Source of the DNA: Amaranthus tricolor
Lineage: Eukaryota; Streptophyta; Magnoliopsida; Caryophyllales; Amaranthaceae
NCBI RefSeq assembly: GCF_026212465.1
Contig: NC_080051.1
Location: forward strand, 1,761,001-1,825,000
DNA length: 64,000 nt
Direction of reading: 5' to 3'
The notes under the pieces were generated by a model that had not been told where the DNA came from, searched no databases, and saw only the letters and a list, made by a program, of their open reading frames with translations. Below, one piece after another: positions 24,801 through 39,729 of the stretch; the stretch's first letter is position 1, and the number at the start of each line of letters is the position of its first letter. A program made the position numbers and the translations under genes.

Positions 24801-27800
24801 GAACGATGAAAAATGAACAAGGATCAATGATCAATGACGAATGAACGATGAAGAATGAACAAGGATCAATGATCAATGACGAATGAACGATGAAGAATTA
24901 ACAAGGATCAATGATCAATGAAGAATGAACAAGGATCAATGATCAAAGAAGAATGAACGATGAAGAATGAACAAGGATCAATGATCAATGAAGAATGAAC
25001 GACGAAGAATGAACAAGGATCAATGATCAATGAAGAATGAACGATGAAGAATGAACAAGGATCAATTCTAAATGAAGAATGAACGATGAAGAATGAACAA
25101 GGAACAATGATCAATGAAGAATGAACAATGAAGAATGAACAAGGATTAATGGTCAATGACGAATGAACGATGAAGAATGAACAAGGATCAATGATCAATG
25201 ACGAATGAACGATGAAGAATGAACAAGGATCAATGATCAATGACGAATGAACGATGAAGAACGAACAAGGATCAATGATCAATGAAGAATGAACGATGAA
25301 GAATGAACAAGGAACAATGATCAATGAAGAATGAACGATGAAGAATGAACAAGGATTAATGGTCAATGACGAATGAACGATGAAGAATGAACAAGGATCA
25401 ATGATCAATGACGAATGAACGATGAAAATGAACAAGGATCAATGATCAATGACGAATGAACGATGAAGAATGAACAAGGATCAATGATCAATGAAGAATG
25501 AACAAGGATCAATGATCAAAGAAGAATGAACGATGAAGAATGAACAAGGATCAATGATCAATGAATAATGAACGATGAAGAATGAACAAGGAGTAATGGT
25601 CAATTACGAATGAACGATGAAGAATGAACAAGGATCAATGATCAATGACGAATGAACGATGAAGAATGAACAAGGATCAATGATCAATGAAGAATGAACA
25701 AGGATCAATGATCAATGACGAATGAACGATGAAGAATGAACAAGAATCAATGATCAATGAAGAATGAACAAGGATCAATGATCAAAGAAGAATGAACGAT
25801 GAAGAATGAACAAGGATCAATGATCAATGAAGAATGAACGATGAAGAATGAACAAGGATTAATGGTCAATGACGAATGAACGATGAAGAATGAACAAGGA
25901 TCAATGATCAATGAAGAATGAACGATGAAGAATGAACAAGGATTAATGGTCAATGACGAATGAACGATGAAGATTGAACAAGGATCAATGATCAATGACG
26001 AATGAACGATGAAGAATGAACAAGGATCAATGATCAATGACGAATGAACGATGAAGAATGAACAAGGATCAATGATCAATGAAGAATGAACAAGGATCAA
26101 TGATCAAAGAAGAATGAACGATGAAGAATGAACAAGGATCAATGATCAATGAAGAATGAACGATGAAGAATGAACAAGGATTAATGGTCAATGACGAATG
26201 AACGATGAATAATAAACAAGGATCAATGATCAATGAAGAATGAACGATGAAGAATGAACAAGGATTAATGGTCAATGACGAATGAACGATGAAGAATGAA
26301 CAAGGATCAATGATCAATGAAGAATGAACGATGAAGAATGAACAAGGATCAATGATCAATGAAGAATGAACGACGAAGAATGAACAAGGATTAATGGTCA
26401 ATGACGAATGAACAATGAACAATGAACAAGGATCAATGATCAATGACGAATGAACGATGAAGAATGAACAAGGATCAATGATCAATGAAGAATGAACGAT
26501 GAAGAATGAACAAGGAGTAATGGTCAATGACGAATGAACGATGAAAAATGAACAAGGATCAATGATCAATGACGAATGAACGATGAAGAATGAACAAGGA
26601 TCAATGATCAATGACGAATGAACGATGAAGAATTAACAAGGATCAATGATCAATGAAGAATGAACAAGGATCAATGATCAAAGAAGAATGAACGATGAAG
26701 AATGAACAAGGATCAATGATCAATGAAGAATGAACGATGAAGAATGAACAAGGATCAATTCTAAATGAAGAATGAACGATGAAGAATGAACAAGGAACAA
26801 TGATCAATGAAGAATGAACAATGAAGAATGAACAAGGATTAATGGTCAATGACGAATGAACGATGAAGAATGAACAAGGATCAATGATCAATGAAGAATG
26901 AACGATGAAGAATGAACAAGGATTAATGGTCAATGACGAATGAACGATGAAGAATGAACAAGGATCAATGATCAATGAAGAATGAACGATGAAGAATGAA
27001 CAAGGATTAATGGTCAATGACGAATGAACGATGAAGAATGAACAAGGATCAATGATCAATGACGAATGAACGATGAAGAATGAACAAGGATCAATGATCA
27101 ATGACGAATGAAAGATGAAGAATGAACAAGGATCAATGATCAGTGAAGAATGAACGATGAAGAATGAACAAGGATCAATGATCAATGAAGAATGAACAAG
27201 GATCAATGATCAATGACGAATGAACGATGAAGAATGAACAAGGATCAATGATCAATGAAGAATGAACAAGGATCAATGATCAAAGAAGAATGAACGATGA
27301 AGAATGAACAAGGATCAATGATCAATGAAGAATGAACGATGAAGAATGAACAAGGATTAATGGTCAATGACGAATGAACGATGAAGAATGAACAAGGATC
27401 AATGATCAATGAAGAATGAACGATGAAGAATGAACAAGGATTAATGGTCAATGACGAATGAACGATGAAGAATGAACAAGGATCAATGATCAATGACGAA
27501 TGAACGATGAAGAATGAACAAGGATCAATGATCAATGAAGAATGAACGATGAAGAATGAACAAGGATTAATGGTCAATGACGAATGAACAATGAAGAATG
27601 AACAAGGATCAATGATCAATGACGAATGAACGATGAAGAATGAACAAGGATCAATGATCAATGAAGAATGAACGATGAAGAATGAACAAGGAGTAATGGT
27701 CAATGACGAATGAACGATGAAGAATGAACAAGGATCAATGATCAATGACGAATGAACGATGAAGAATGAACAAGGATCAATGATCAATGACGAATGAACG

Positions 27801-28518
27801 ATGAAGAATTAACAAGGATCAATGATCAATGAAGAATGAACAAGGATCAATGATCAAAGAAGAATGAACGATGAAGAATGAACAAGGATCAATGATCAAA
27901 GAAGAATGAACGATGAAGAATGAACAAGGATCAATGATCAATGAAGAATGAACGACGAAGAATGAACAAGGATTAATGGTCAATGACGAATGAACAATGA
28001 ACAATGAACAAGGATCAATGATCAATGACGAATGAACGATGAAGAATGAACAAGGATCCATGATCAATGAAGAATGAACGATGAAGAATGAACAAGGAGT
28101 AATGGTCAATGACGAATGAACGATGAAAAATGAACAAGGATCAATGATCAATGACGAATGAACGATGAAGAATGAACAAGGATCAATGATCAATGACGAA
28201 TGAACGATGAAGAATTAACAAGGATCAATGATCAATGAAGAATGAACAAGGATCAATGATCAAAGAAGAATGAACGATGAAGAATGAACAAGGATCAATG
28301 ATCAATGAAGAATGAACGACGAAGAATGAACAAGGATCAATGATCAATGAAGAATGAACGATGAAGAATGAACAAGGATCAATTCTAAATGAAGAATGAA
28401 CGATGAAGAATGAACAAGGAACAATGATCAATGAAGAATGAACAATGAAGAATGAACAAGGATTAATGGTCAATGACGAATGAACGATGAAGAATGAACA
28501 AGGATCAATGATCAATGA
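21830..28518 (+). repeat. 3,317-bp tandem duplication
   Basis: About 21,830-25,146 is followed by a copy at 25,147-28,463, with similarity continuing to about 28,518. Every rare marker I tried is displaced by 3,317: GAAGAACGAACAAGG (21,940/25,257), GATGAAAATG (22,104/25,421), GATTGAACAAGG (about 22,656/25,973), GAATGAAAGATG (about 23,791/27,108) and GGATCCATGATC (about 24,738/28,055). The copies look essentially identical, so this is either a very recent duplication or an assembly duplication. Confidence 0.92.
22104..22117 (+). repeat. 1-bp deletion GATGAAAATGAAC
   Basis: GATGAAGAATG has lost one G to give GATGAAAATG. The same lesion is seen at 25,421, 47,822, 50,401, 52,532 and 57,435, and a related GATTAAAATG near 62,461. 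Most of these are explained by block duplication rather than recurrent mutation. Each one closes the open minus frame. Confidence 0.85.
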
Positions 28519-29011
28519 AGAATGAACGATGAAGAATGAACAAGGATTAATGGTCAATGACGAATGAACGATGAAGAATGAACAAGGATCAATGATCAAT
28601 GAAGAATGAACGATGAAGAATGAACAAGGATTAATGGTCAATGACGAATGAACGATGAAGAATGAACAAGGATCAATGATCAATGACGAATGAACGATGA
28701 AGAATGAACAAGGATCAATGATCAATGACGAATGAACGATGAAGAATGAACAAGGATCAATGATCAGTGAAGAATGAACGATGAAGAATGAACAAGGATC
28801 AATGATCAATGAAGAATGAACAAGAATCAATGATCAATGACGAATGAACGATGAAGAATGAACAAGGATCAATGATCAATGAAGAATGAACAAGGATCAA
28901 TGATCAAAGAAGAATGAACGATGAAGAATGAACAAGGATCAATGATCAATGAAGAATGAACGATGAAGAATGAACAAGGATTAATGGTCAATGACGAATG
29001 AACGATGAAGA

Positions 29012-32000
29012 ATGAACAAGGATCAATGATCAATGAAGAATGAACGATGAAGAATGAACAAGGATTAATGGTCAATGACGAATGAACGATGAAGAATGAA
29101 CAAGGATCAATGATCAATGAAGAATGAACGATGAAGAATGAACAAGGATCAATGATCAATGAAGAATGAACGACGAAGAATGAACAAGGATTAATGGTCA
29201 ATGACGAATGAACAATGAAGAATGAACAAGGATCAATGATCAATGACGAATGAACGATGAAGAATGAACAAGGATCAATGATCAATGAAGAATGAACGAT
29301 GAAGAATGAACAAGGAGTAATGGTCAATGACGAATGAACGATGAAGAATGAACAAGGATCAATGATCAATGACGAATGAACGATGAAGAATGAACAAGGA
29401 TCAATGATCAATGACGAATGAACGATGAAGAATTAACAAGGATCAATGATCAATGAAGAATGAACAAGGATCAATGATCAAAGAAGAATGAACGATGAAG
29501 AATGAACAAGGATCAATGATCAATGAAGAATGAACGACGAAGAATGAACAAGGATCAATGATCAATGAAGAATGAACGATGAAGAATGAACAAGGATCAA
29601 TTCTAAATAAAGAATGAACGATGAAGAATGAACAAGGAACAATGATCAATGAAGAATGAACAATGAAGAATGAACAAGGATTAATGGTCAATGACGAATG
29701 AACGATGAAGAATGAACAAGGATCAATGATCAAAGAAGAATGAACGATGAAGAATGAACAAGGATCAATGATCAATGAAGAATGAACGATGAAGAATGAA
29801 CAAGGAGTAATGGTCAATGACGAATGAACGATGAAGAATGAACAAGGATCAATGATCAATGACGAATGAACGATGAAGAATGAACAAGTATCAATGATCA
29901 ATGAAGAATGAACAAGGATCAATGATCAATGACGAATGAACGATGAAGAATGAACAAGAATCAATGATCAATGAAGAATGAACAAGGATCAATGATCAAA
30001 GAAGAATGAACGATGAAGAATGAACAAGGATCAATGATCAATGAAGAATGAACGATGAAGAATGAACAAGGATTAATGGTCAATGACGAATGAACGATGA
30101 AGAATGAACAAGGATCAATGATCAATGAAGAATGAACGATGAAGAATGAACAAGGATTAATGGTCAATGACGAATGAACGATGAAGATTGAACAAGGATC
30201 AATGATCAATGACGAATGAACGATGAAGAATGAACAAGGATCAATGATCAATGACGAATGAACGATGAAGAATGAACAAGGATTAATGATCAATGAAGAA
30301 TGAACAAGGATCAATGATCAAAGAAGAATGAACGATGAAGAATGAACAAGGATCAATGATCAATAAAGAATGAACGATGAAGAATGAACAAGGATTAATG
30401 GTCAATGACGAATGAACGATGAAGAATAAACAAGGATCAATGATCAATGAAGAATGAACGATGAAGAATGAACAAGGATTAATGGTCAATGACGAATGAA
30501 CGATGAAGAATGAACAAGGATCAATGATCAATGAAGAATGAACGATGAAGAATGAACAAGGATCAATGATCAATGAAGAATGAACGACGAAGAATGAACA
30601 AGGATTAATGGTCAATGACGAATGAACAATGAACAATGAACAAGGATCAATGATCAATGACGAATGAACGATGAAGAATGAACAAGGATCAATGATCAAT
30701 GAAGAATGAACGATGAAGAATGAACAAGGAGTAATGGTCAATGACGAATGAACGATGAAGAATGAACAAGGATCAATGATCAATGACGAATGAACGATGA
30801 AGAATGAACAAGGATCAATGATTAATGACGAATGAACGATGAAGAATTAACAAGGATCAATGATCAATGAAGAATGAACAAGGATCAATGATCAAAGAAG
30901 AATGAACGATGAAGAATGAACAAGGATCAATGATCAATGATGAATGAACGACGAAGAATGAACAAGGATCAATGATCAATGAAGAATGAACGATGAAGAA
31001 TGAACAAGGATCAATTCTAAATGAAGAATGAACGATGAAGAATGAACAAGGAACAATGATCAATGAAGAATGAACAATGAAGAATGAACAAGGATTAATG
31101 GTCAATAACGAATGAACGATGAAGAATGAACAAGGATCAATGATCAATGAAGAATGAACGATGAAGAATGAACAAGGATTAATGGTCAATGACGAATGAA
31201 CGATGAAGAATGAACAAGGATCAATGATCAATGAAGAATGAACGATGAAGAATGAACAAGGATTAATGGTCAATGACGAATGAACGATGAAGAATGAACA
31301 AGGATCAATGATCAATGACGAATGAACGATGAAGAATGAACAAGGATCAATGATCAATGACGAATGAACGATGAAGAATGAACAAGGATCAATGATCAGT
31401 GAAGAATGAACAAGGATCAATGATCAAAGAAGAATGAACGATGAAGAATGAACAAGGATCAATGATCAATGAAGAATGAACAAGGATCAATGATCAATGA
31501 CGAATGAACGATGAAGAATGAACAAGGATCAATGATCAATGAAGAATGAACAAGGATCAATGATCAAAGAAGAATGAACGATGAAGAATGAACAAGGATC
31601 AATGATCAATGAAGAATGAACGATGAAGAATGAACAAGGATTAATGGTCAATGACGAATGAACGATGAAGAATGAACAAGGATCAATTCTCAATGAAGAA
31701 TGAACGATGAAGAATGAACAAGGAACAATGATCAATGAAGAATGAACGATGAAGAATGAACAAGGATTAATGGTCAATGACGAATGAACGATGAAGAATG
31801 AACAAGGATCAATGATCAATGAAGAATGAACGACGAAGAATGAACAAGGATTAATGGTCAATGACGAATGAACGATGAAGAATGAACAAGGATCAATGAT
31901 CAATGACGAATGAACGATGAAGAATGAACAAGGATCAATGATCAATGAAGAATGAACGATGAAGAATGAACAAGGAGTAATGGTCAATGACGAATGAACG

Positions 32001-35000
32001 ATGAAGAATGAACAAGGATCAATGATCAATGACGAATGAACGATGAAGAATGAACAAGGATCAATGATCAATGAAGAATGAACGATGAAGAACGAACAAG
32101 GATCAATGATCAATGAAGAATGAACGATGAAGAATGAACAAGGAACAATGATCAATGAAGAATGAACGATGAAGAATGAACAAGGATTAATGGACAATGA
32201 CGAATGAACGATGAAGAATGAACAAGGATCAATGATCAATGACGAATGAACGATGAAAGAGAACAAGGATCAATGATCAATGACGAATGAACGATGAAGA
32301 ATGAACAAGGATCAATGATCAATGAAGAATGAACAAGGATCAATGATCAAAGAAGAATGAACGATGAAGAATGAACAAGGATCAATGATCAATGAATAAT
32401 GAACGATGAAGAATGAACAAGGAGTAATGGTCAATGACGAATGAACGATGAAGAATGAACAAGGATCAATGATCAATGACGAATGAACGATGAAGAATGA
32501 ACAAGGATCAATGATCAATGAAGAATGAACAAGGATCAATGATCAATGACGAATGAACGATGAATAATGAACAAGAATCAATGATCAATGAAGAATGAAC
32601 AAGGATCAATGATCAAAGAAGAATGAACGATGAAGAATGAACAAGGATCAATGATCAATGAAGAATGAACGATGAAGAATGAACAAGGATTAATGGTCAA
32701 TGACGAATGAACGATGAAGAATGAACAAGGATCAATGATCAATGAAGAATGAACGATGAAGAATGAACAAGGATTAATGGTCAATGACGAATGAACGATG
32801 AAGAATGAACAAGGATCAATGATCAATGAAGAATGAACGATGAAGAATGAACAAGGATCAATGATCAATGAAGAATGAACGACGAAGAATGAACAAGGAT
32901 CAATGATCAATGAAGAATGAACGATGAAGAATGAACAAGGATCAATTCTAAATGAAGAATGAACGATGAAGAATGAACAAGGATCAATGATCAATGACGA
33001 ATGAACGATGAAGAATGAACAAGGATCAATGATCAATGAAGAATGAACAAGGATCAATGATCAAAGAAGAATGAACGATGAAGAATGAACAAGGATCAAT
33101 GATCAATGAAGAATGAACGATGAAGAATGAACAAGGATTAATGGTCAATGACGAATGAACGATGAATAATAAACAAGGATCAATGATCAATGAAGAATGA
33201 ACGATGAAGAATGAACAAGGATTAATGGTCAATGACGAATGAACGAAGAAGAATGAACAAGGATCAATGATCAATGAAGAATGAACGATGAAGAATGAAC
33301 AAGGATCAATGATCAATGAAGAATGAACGACGAAGAATGAACAAGGATTAATGGTCAATGACGAATGAACAATGAACAATGAACAAGGATCAATGATCAA
33401 TGACGAATGAACGATGAAGAATGAACAAGGATCAATGATCAATGAAGAATGAACGATGAAGAATGAACAAGGAGTAATGGTCAATGACGAATGAACGATG
33501 AAAAATGAACAAGGATCAATGATCAATGACGAATGAACGATGAAGAATGAACAAGGATCAATGATCAATGACGAATGAACGATGAAGAATTAACAAGGAT
33601 CAATGATCAATGAAGAATGAACAAGGATCAATGATCAAAGAAGAATGAACGATGAAGAATGAACAAGGATCAATGATCAATGAAGAATGAACGACGAAGA
33701 ATGAACAAGGATCAATGATCAATGAAGAATGAACGATGAAGAATGAACAAGGAACAATTCTAAATGAAGAATGAACGATGAAGAATGAACAAGGAACAAT
33801 GATCAATGAAGAATGAACAATGAAGAATGAACAAGGATTAATGGTCAATGACGAATGAACGATGAAGAATGAACAAGGATCAATGATCAATGAAGAATGA
33901 ACGATGAAGAATGAACAAGGATTAATGGTCAATGACGAATGAACGATGAAGAATGAACAAGGATCAATGATCAATGAAGAATGAACGATGAAGAATGAAC
34001 AAGGATTAATGGTCAATGACGAATGAACGATGAAGAATGAACAAGGATCAATGATCAATGACGAATGAACGATGAAGAATGAACAAGGATCAATGATCAA
34101 TGACGAATGAACGATGAAGAATGAACAAGGATCAATGATCAGTGAAGAATGAACGATGAAGAATGAACAAGGATCAATGATCAATGAAGAATGAACAAGG
34201 ATCAATGATCAATGACGAATGAACGATGAAGAATGAACAAGGATCAATGATCAATGAAGAATGAACAAGGATCAATGATCAAAGAAGAATGAACGATGAA
34301 CAATGAACAAGGATCAATGATCAATGAAGAATGAACGATGAAGAATGAACAAGGATTAATGGTCAATGACGAATGAACGATGAAGAATGAACAAGGATCA
34401 ATGATCAATGAAGAATGAACGATGAAGAATGAACAAGGATCAATGATCAATGAAGAATGAACGACGAAGAATGAACAAGGATTAATGGTCAATGACGAAT
34501 GAACAATGAAGAATGAACAAGGATCAATGATCAATGACGAATGAACGACGAAGAATGAACAAGGATCAATGATCAATGAAGAATGAACGATGAAGAATGA
34601 ACAAGGAGTAATGGTCAATGACGAATGAACGATGAAGAATGAACAAGGATCAATGATCAATGACGAATGAACGATGAAGAATGAACAAGGATCAATGATC
34701 AATGACGAATGAACGATGAAGAATTAACAAGGATCAATGATCAATGAAGAATGAACAAGGATCAATGATCAAAGAAGAATGAACGATGAAGAATGAACAA
34801 GGATCAATGATCAATGAAGAATGAACGACGAAGAATGAACAAGGATCAATGATCAATGAAGAATGAACGATGAAGAATGAACAAGGATCAATTCTAAATA
34901 AAGAATGAACGATGAAGAATGAACAAGGAACAATGATCAATGAAGAATGAACAATGAAGAATGAACAAGGATTAATGGTCAATGACGAATGAACGATGAA

Positions 35001-38000
35001 GAATGAACAAGGATCAATGATCAAAGAAGAATGAACGATGAAGAATGAACAAGGATCAATGATCAATGAAGAATGAACGATGAAGAATGAACAAGGAGTA
35101 ATGGTCAATGACGAATGAACGATGAAGAATGAACAAGGATCAATGATCAATGACGAATGAACGATGAAGAATGAACAAGTATCAATGATCAATGAAGAAT
35201 GAACAAGGATCAATGATCAATGACGAATGAACGATGAAGAATGAACAAGAATCAATGATCAATGAAGAATGAACAAGGATCAATGATCAAAGAAGAATGA
35301 ACGATGAAGAATGAACAAGGATCAATGATCAATGAAGAATGAACGATGAAGAATGAACAAGGATTAATGGTCAATGACGAATGAACGATGAAGAATGAAC
35401 AAGGATCAATGATCAATGAAGAATGAACGATGAAGAATGAACAAGGATTAATGGTCAATGACGAATGAACGATGAAGATTGAACAAGGATCAATGATCAA
35501 TGACGAATGAACGATGAAGAATGAACAAGGATCAATGATCAATGACGAATGAACGATGAAGAATGAACAAGGATCAATGATCAATGAAGAATGAACAAGG
35601 ATCAATGATCAAAGAAGAATGAACGATGAAGAATGAACAAGGATCAATGATCAATAAAGAATGAACGATGAAGAATGAACAAGGATTAATGGTCAATGAC
35701 GAATGAACGATGAAGAATAAACAAGGATCAATGATCAATGAAGAATGAACGATGAAGAATGAACAAGGATTAATGGTCAATGACGAATGAACGATGAAGA
35801 ATGAACAAGGATCAATGATCAATGAAGAATGAACGATGAAGAATGAACAAGGATCAATGATCAATGAAGAATGAACGACGAAGAATGAACAAGGATTAAT
35901 GGTCAATGACGAATGAACAATGAACAATGAACAAGGATCAATGATCAATGACGAATGAACGATGAAGAATGAACAAGGATCAATGATCAATGAAGAATGA
36001 ACGATGAAGAATGAACAAGGAGTAATGGTCAATGACGAATGAACGATGAAGAATGAACAAGGATCAATGATCAATGACGAATGAACGATGAAGAATGAAC
36101 AAGGATCAATGATTAATGACGAATGAACGATGAAGAATTAACAAGGATCAATGATCAATGAAGAATGAACAAGGATCAATGATCAAAGAAGAATGAACGA
36201 TGAAGAATGAACAAGGATCAATGATCAATGAAGAATGAACGACGAAGAATGAACAAGGATCAATGATCAATGAAGAATGAACGATGAAGAATGAACAAGG
36301 ATCAATTCTAAATGAAGAATGAACGATGAAGAATGAACAAGGAACAATGATCAATGAAGAATGAACAATGAAGAATGAACAAGGATTAATGGTCAATGAC
36401 GAATGAACGATGAAGAATGAACAAGGATCAATGATCAATGAAGAATGAACGATGAAGAATGAACAAGGATTAATGGTCAATGACGAATGAACGATGAAGA
36501 ATGAACAAGGATCAATGATCAATGAAGAATGAACGATGAAGAATGAACAAGGATTAATGGTCAATGACGAATGAACGATGAAGAATGAACAAGGATCAAT
36601 GATCAATGACGAATGAACGATGAAGAATGAACAAGGATCAATGATCAATGACGAATGAACGATGAAGAATGAACAAGGATCAATGATCAGTGAAGAATGA
36701 ACAAGGATCAATGATCAAAGAAGAATGAACGATGAAGAATGAACAAGGATCAATGATCAATGAAGAATGAACAAGGATCAATGATCAATGACGAATGAAC
36801 GATGAAGAATGAACAAGGATCAATGATCAATGAAGAATGAACAAGGATCAATGATCAAAGAAGAATGAACGATGAAGAATGAACAAGGATCAATGATCAA
36901 TGAAGAATGAACGATGAAGAATGAACAAGGATTAATGGTCAATGACGAATGAACGATGAAGAATGAACAAGGATCAATTCTCAATGAAGAATGAACGATG
37001 AAGAATGAACAAGGAACAATGATCAATGAAGAATGAACGATGAAGAATGAACAAGGATTAATGGTCAATGACGAATGAACGATGAAGAATGAACAAGGAT
37101 CAATGATCAATGAAGAATGAACGACGAAGAATGAACAAGGATTAATGGTCAATGACGAATGAACGATGAAGAATGAACAAGGATCAATGATCAATGACGA
37201 ATGAACGATGAAGAATGAACAAGGATCAATGATCAATGAAGAATGAACGATGAAGAATGAACAAGGAGTAATGGTCAATGACGAATGAACGATGAAGAAT
37301 GAACAAGGATCAATGATCAATGACGAATGAACGATGAAGAATGAACAAGGATCAATGATCAATGAAGAATGAACGATGAAGAACGAACAAGGATCAATGA
37401 TCAATGAAGAATGAACGATGAAGAATGAACAAGGAACAATGATCAATGAAGAATGAACGATGAAGAATGAACAAGGATTAATGGACAATGACGAATGAAC
37501 GATGAAGAATGAACAAGGATCAATGATCAATGACGAATGAACGATGAAAGAGAACAAGGATCAATGATCAATGACGAATGAACGATGAAGAATGAACAAG
37601 GATCAATGATCAATGAAGAATGAACAAGGATCAATGATCAAAGAAGAATGAACGATGAAGAATGAACAAGGATCAATGATCAATGAATAATGAACGATGA
37701 AGAATGAACAAGGAGTAATGGTCAATGACGAATGAACGATGAAGAATGAACAAGGATCAATGATCAATGACGAATGAACGATGAAGAATGAACAAGGATC
37801 AATGATCAATGAAGAATGAACAAGGATCAATGATCAATGACGAATGAACGATGAATAATGAACAAGAATCAATGATCAATGAAGAATGAACAAGGATCAA
37901 TGATCAAAGAAGAATGAACGATGAAGAATGAACAAGGATCAATGATCAATGAAGAATGAACGATGAAGAATGAACAAGGATTAATGGTCAATGACGAATG

Positions 38001-39729
38001 AACGATGAAGAATGAACAAGGATCAATGATCAATGAAGAATGAACGATGAAGAATGAACAAGGATTAATGGTCAATGACGAATGAACGATGAAGAATGAA
38101 CAAGGATCAATGATCAATGAAGAATGAACGATGAAGAATGAACAAGGATCAATGATCAATGAAGAATGAACGACGAAGAATGAACAAGGATCAATGATCA
38201 ATGAAGAATGAACGATGAAGAATGAACAAGGATCAATTCTAAATGAAGAATGAACGATGAAGAATGAACAAGGATCAATGATCAATGACGAATGAACGAT
38301 GAAGAATGAACAAGGATCAATGATCAATGAAGAATGAACAAGGATCAATGATCAAAGAAGAATGAACGATGAAGAATGAACAAGGATCAATGATCAATGA
38401 AGAATGAACGATGAAGAATGAACAAGGATTAATGGTCAATGACGAATGAACGATGAATAATAAACAAGGATCAATGATCAATGAAGAATGAACGATGAAG
38501 AATGAACAAGGATTAATGGTCAATGACGAATGAACGAAGAAGAATGAACAAGGATCAATGATCAATGAAGAATGAACGATGAAGAATGAACAAGGATCAA
38601 TGATCAATGAAGAATGAACGACGAAGAATGAACAAGGATTAATGGTCAATGACGAATGAACAATGAACAATGAACAAGGATCAATGATCAATGACGAATG
38701 AACGATAAAGAATGAACAAGGATCAATGATCAATGAAGAATGAACGATGAAGAATGAACAAGGAGTAATGGTCAATGACGAATGAACGATGAAAAATGAA
38801 CAAGGATCAATGATCAATGACGAATGAACGATGAAGAATGAACAAGGATCAATGATCAATGACGAATGAACGATGAAGAATTAACAAGGATCAATGATCA
38901 ATGAAGAATGAACAAGGATCAATGATCAAAGAAGAATGAACGATGAAGAATGAACAAGGATCAATGATCAATGAAGAATGAACGACGAAGAATGAACAAG
39001 GATCAATGATCAATGAAGAATGAACGATGAAGAATGAACAAGGAACAATTCTAAATGAAGAATGAACGATGAAGAATGAACAAGGAACAATGATCAATGA
39101 AGAATGAACAATGAAGAATGAACAAGGATTAATGGTCAATGACGAATGAACGATGAAGAATGAACAAGGATCAATGATCAATGAAGAATGAACGATGAAG
39201 AATGAACAAGGATTAATGGTCAATGACGAATGAACGATGAAGAATGAACAAGGATCAATGATCAATGAAGAATGAACGATGAAGAATGAACAAGGATTAA
39301 TGGTCAATGACGAATGAACGATGAAGAATGAACAAGGATCAATGATCAATGACGAATGAACGATGAAGAATGAACAAGGATCAATGATCAATGACGAATG
39401 AACGATGAAGAATGAACAAGGATCAATGATCAGTGAAGAATGAACGATGAAGAATGAACAAGGATCAATGATCAATGAAGAATGAACAAGGATCAATGAT
39501 CAATGACGAATGAACGATGAAGAATGAACAAGGATCAATGATCAATGAAGAATGAACAAGGATCAATGATCAAAGAAGAATGAACGATGAAGAATGAACA
39601 AGGATCAATGATCAATGAAGAATGAACGATGAAGAATGAACAAGGATTAATGGTCAATGACGAATGAACGATGAAGAATGAACAAGGATCAATGATCAAT
39701 GAAGAATGAACGATGAAGAATGAACAAGG
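29012..39729 (+). repeat. 5,291-bp tandem duplication
   Basis: About 29,012-34,302 is followed by a copy from 34,303, with matching continuing to about 39,729. Diagnostic pairs at a constant offset include the aberrant GATGAAAGAGAACAAGG (about 32,252/37,543), GATTAATGGACAATG (about 32,187/37,478), GAACGAAGAAG (about 33,241/38,532) and GAATAATAAACAAGG (about 33,162/38,453). Differences are few, for example GATGAATGAACGACG near 30,937 only in copy 1 and CGATAAAG near 38,703 only in copy 2. Confidence 0.92.
32250..32267 (+). repeat. Aberrant unit end GATGAAAGAGAAC
   Basis: The usual GATGAAGAATGAAC is replaced by GATGAAAGAGAAC, a 1-bp loss with a nearby substitution. It shifts the heptamer register by one base. 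The only other copy is near 37,541, inside the 5,291-bp duplication. Confidence 0.85.
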
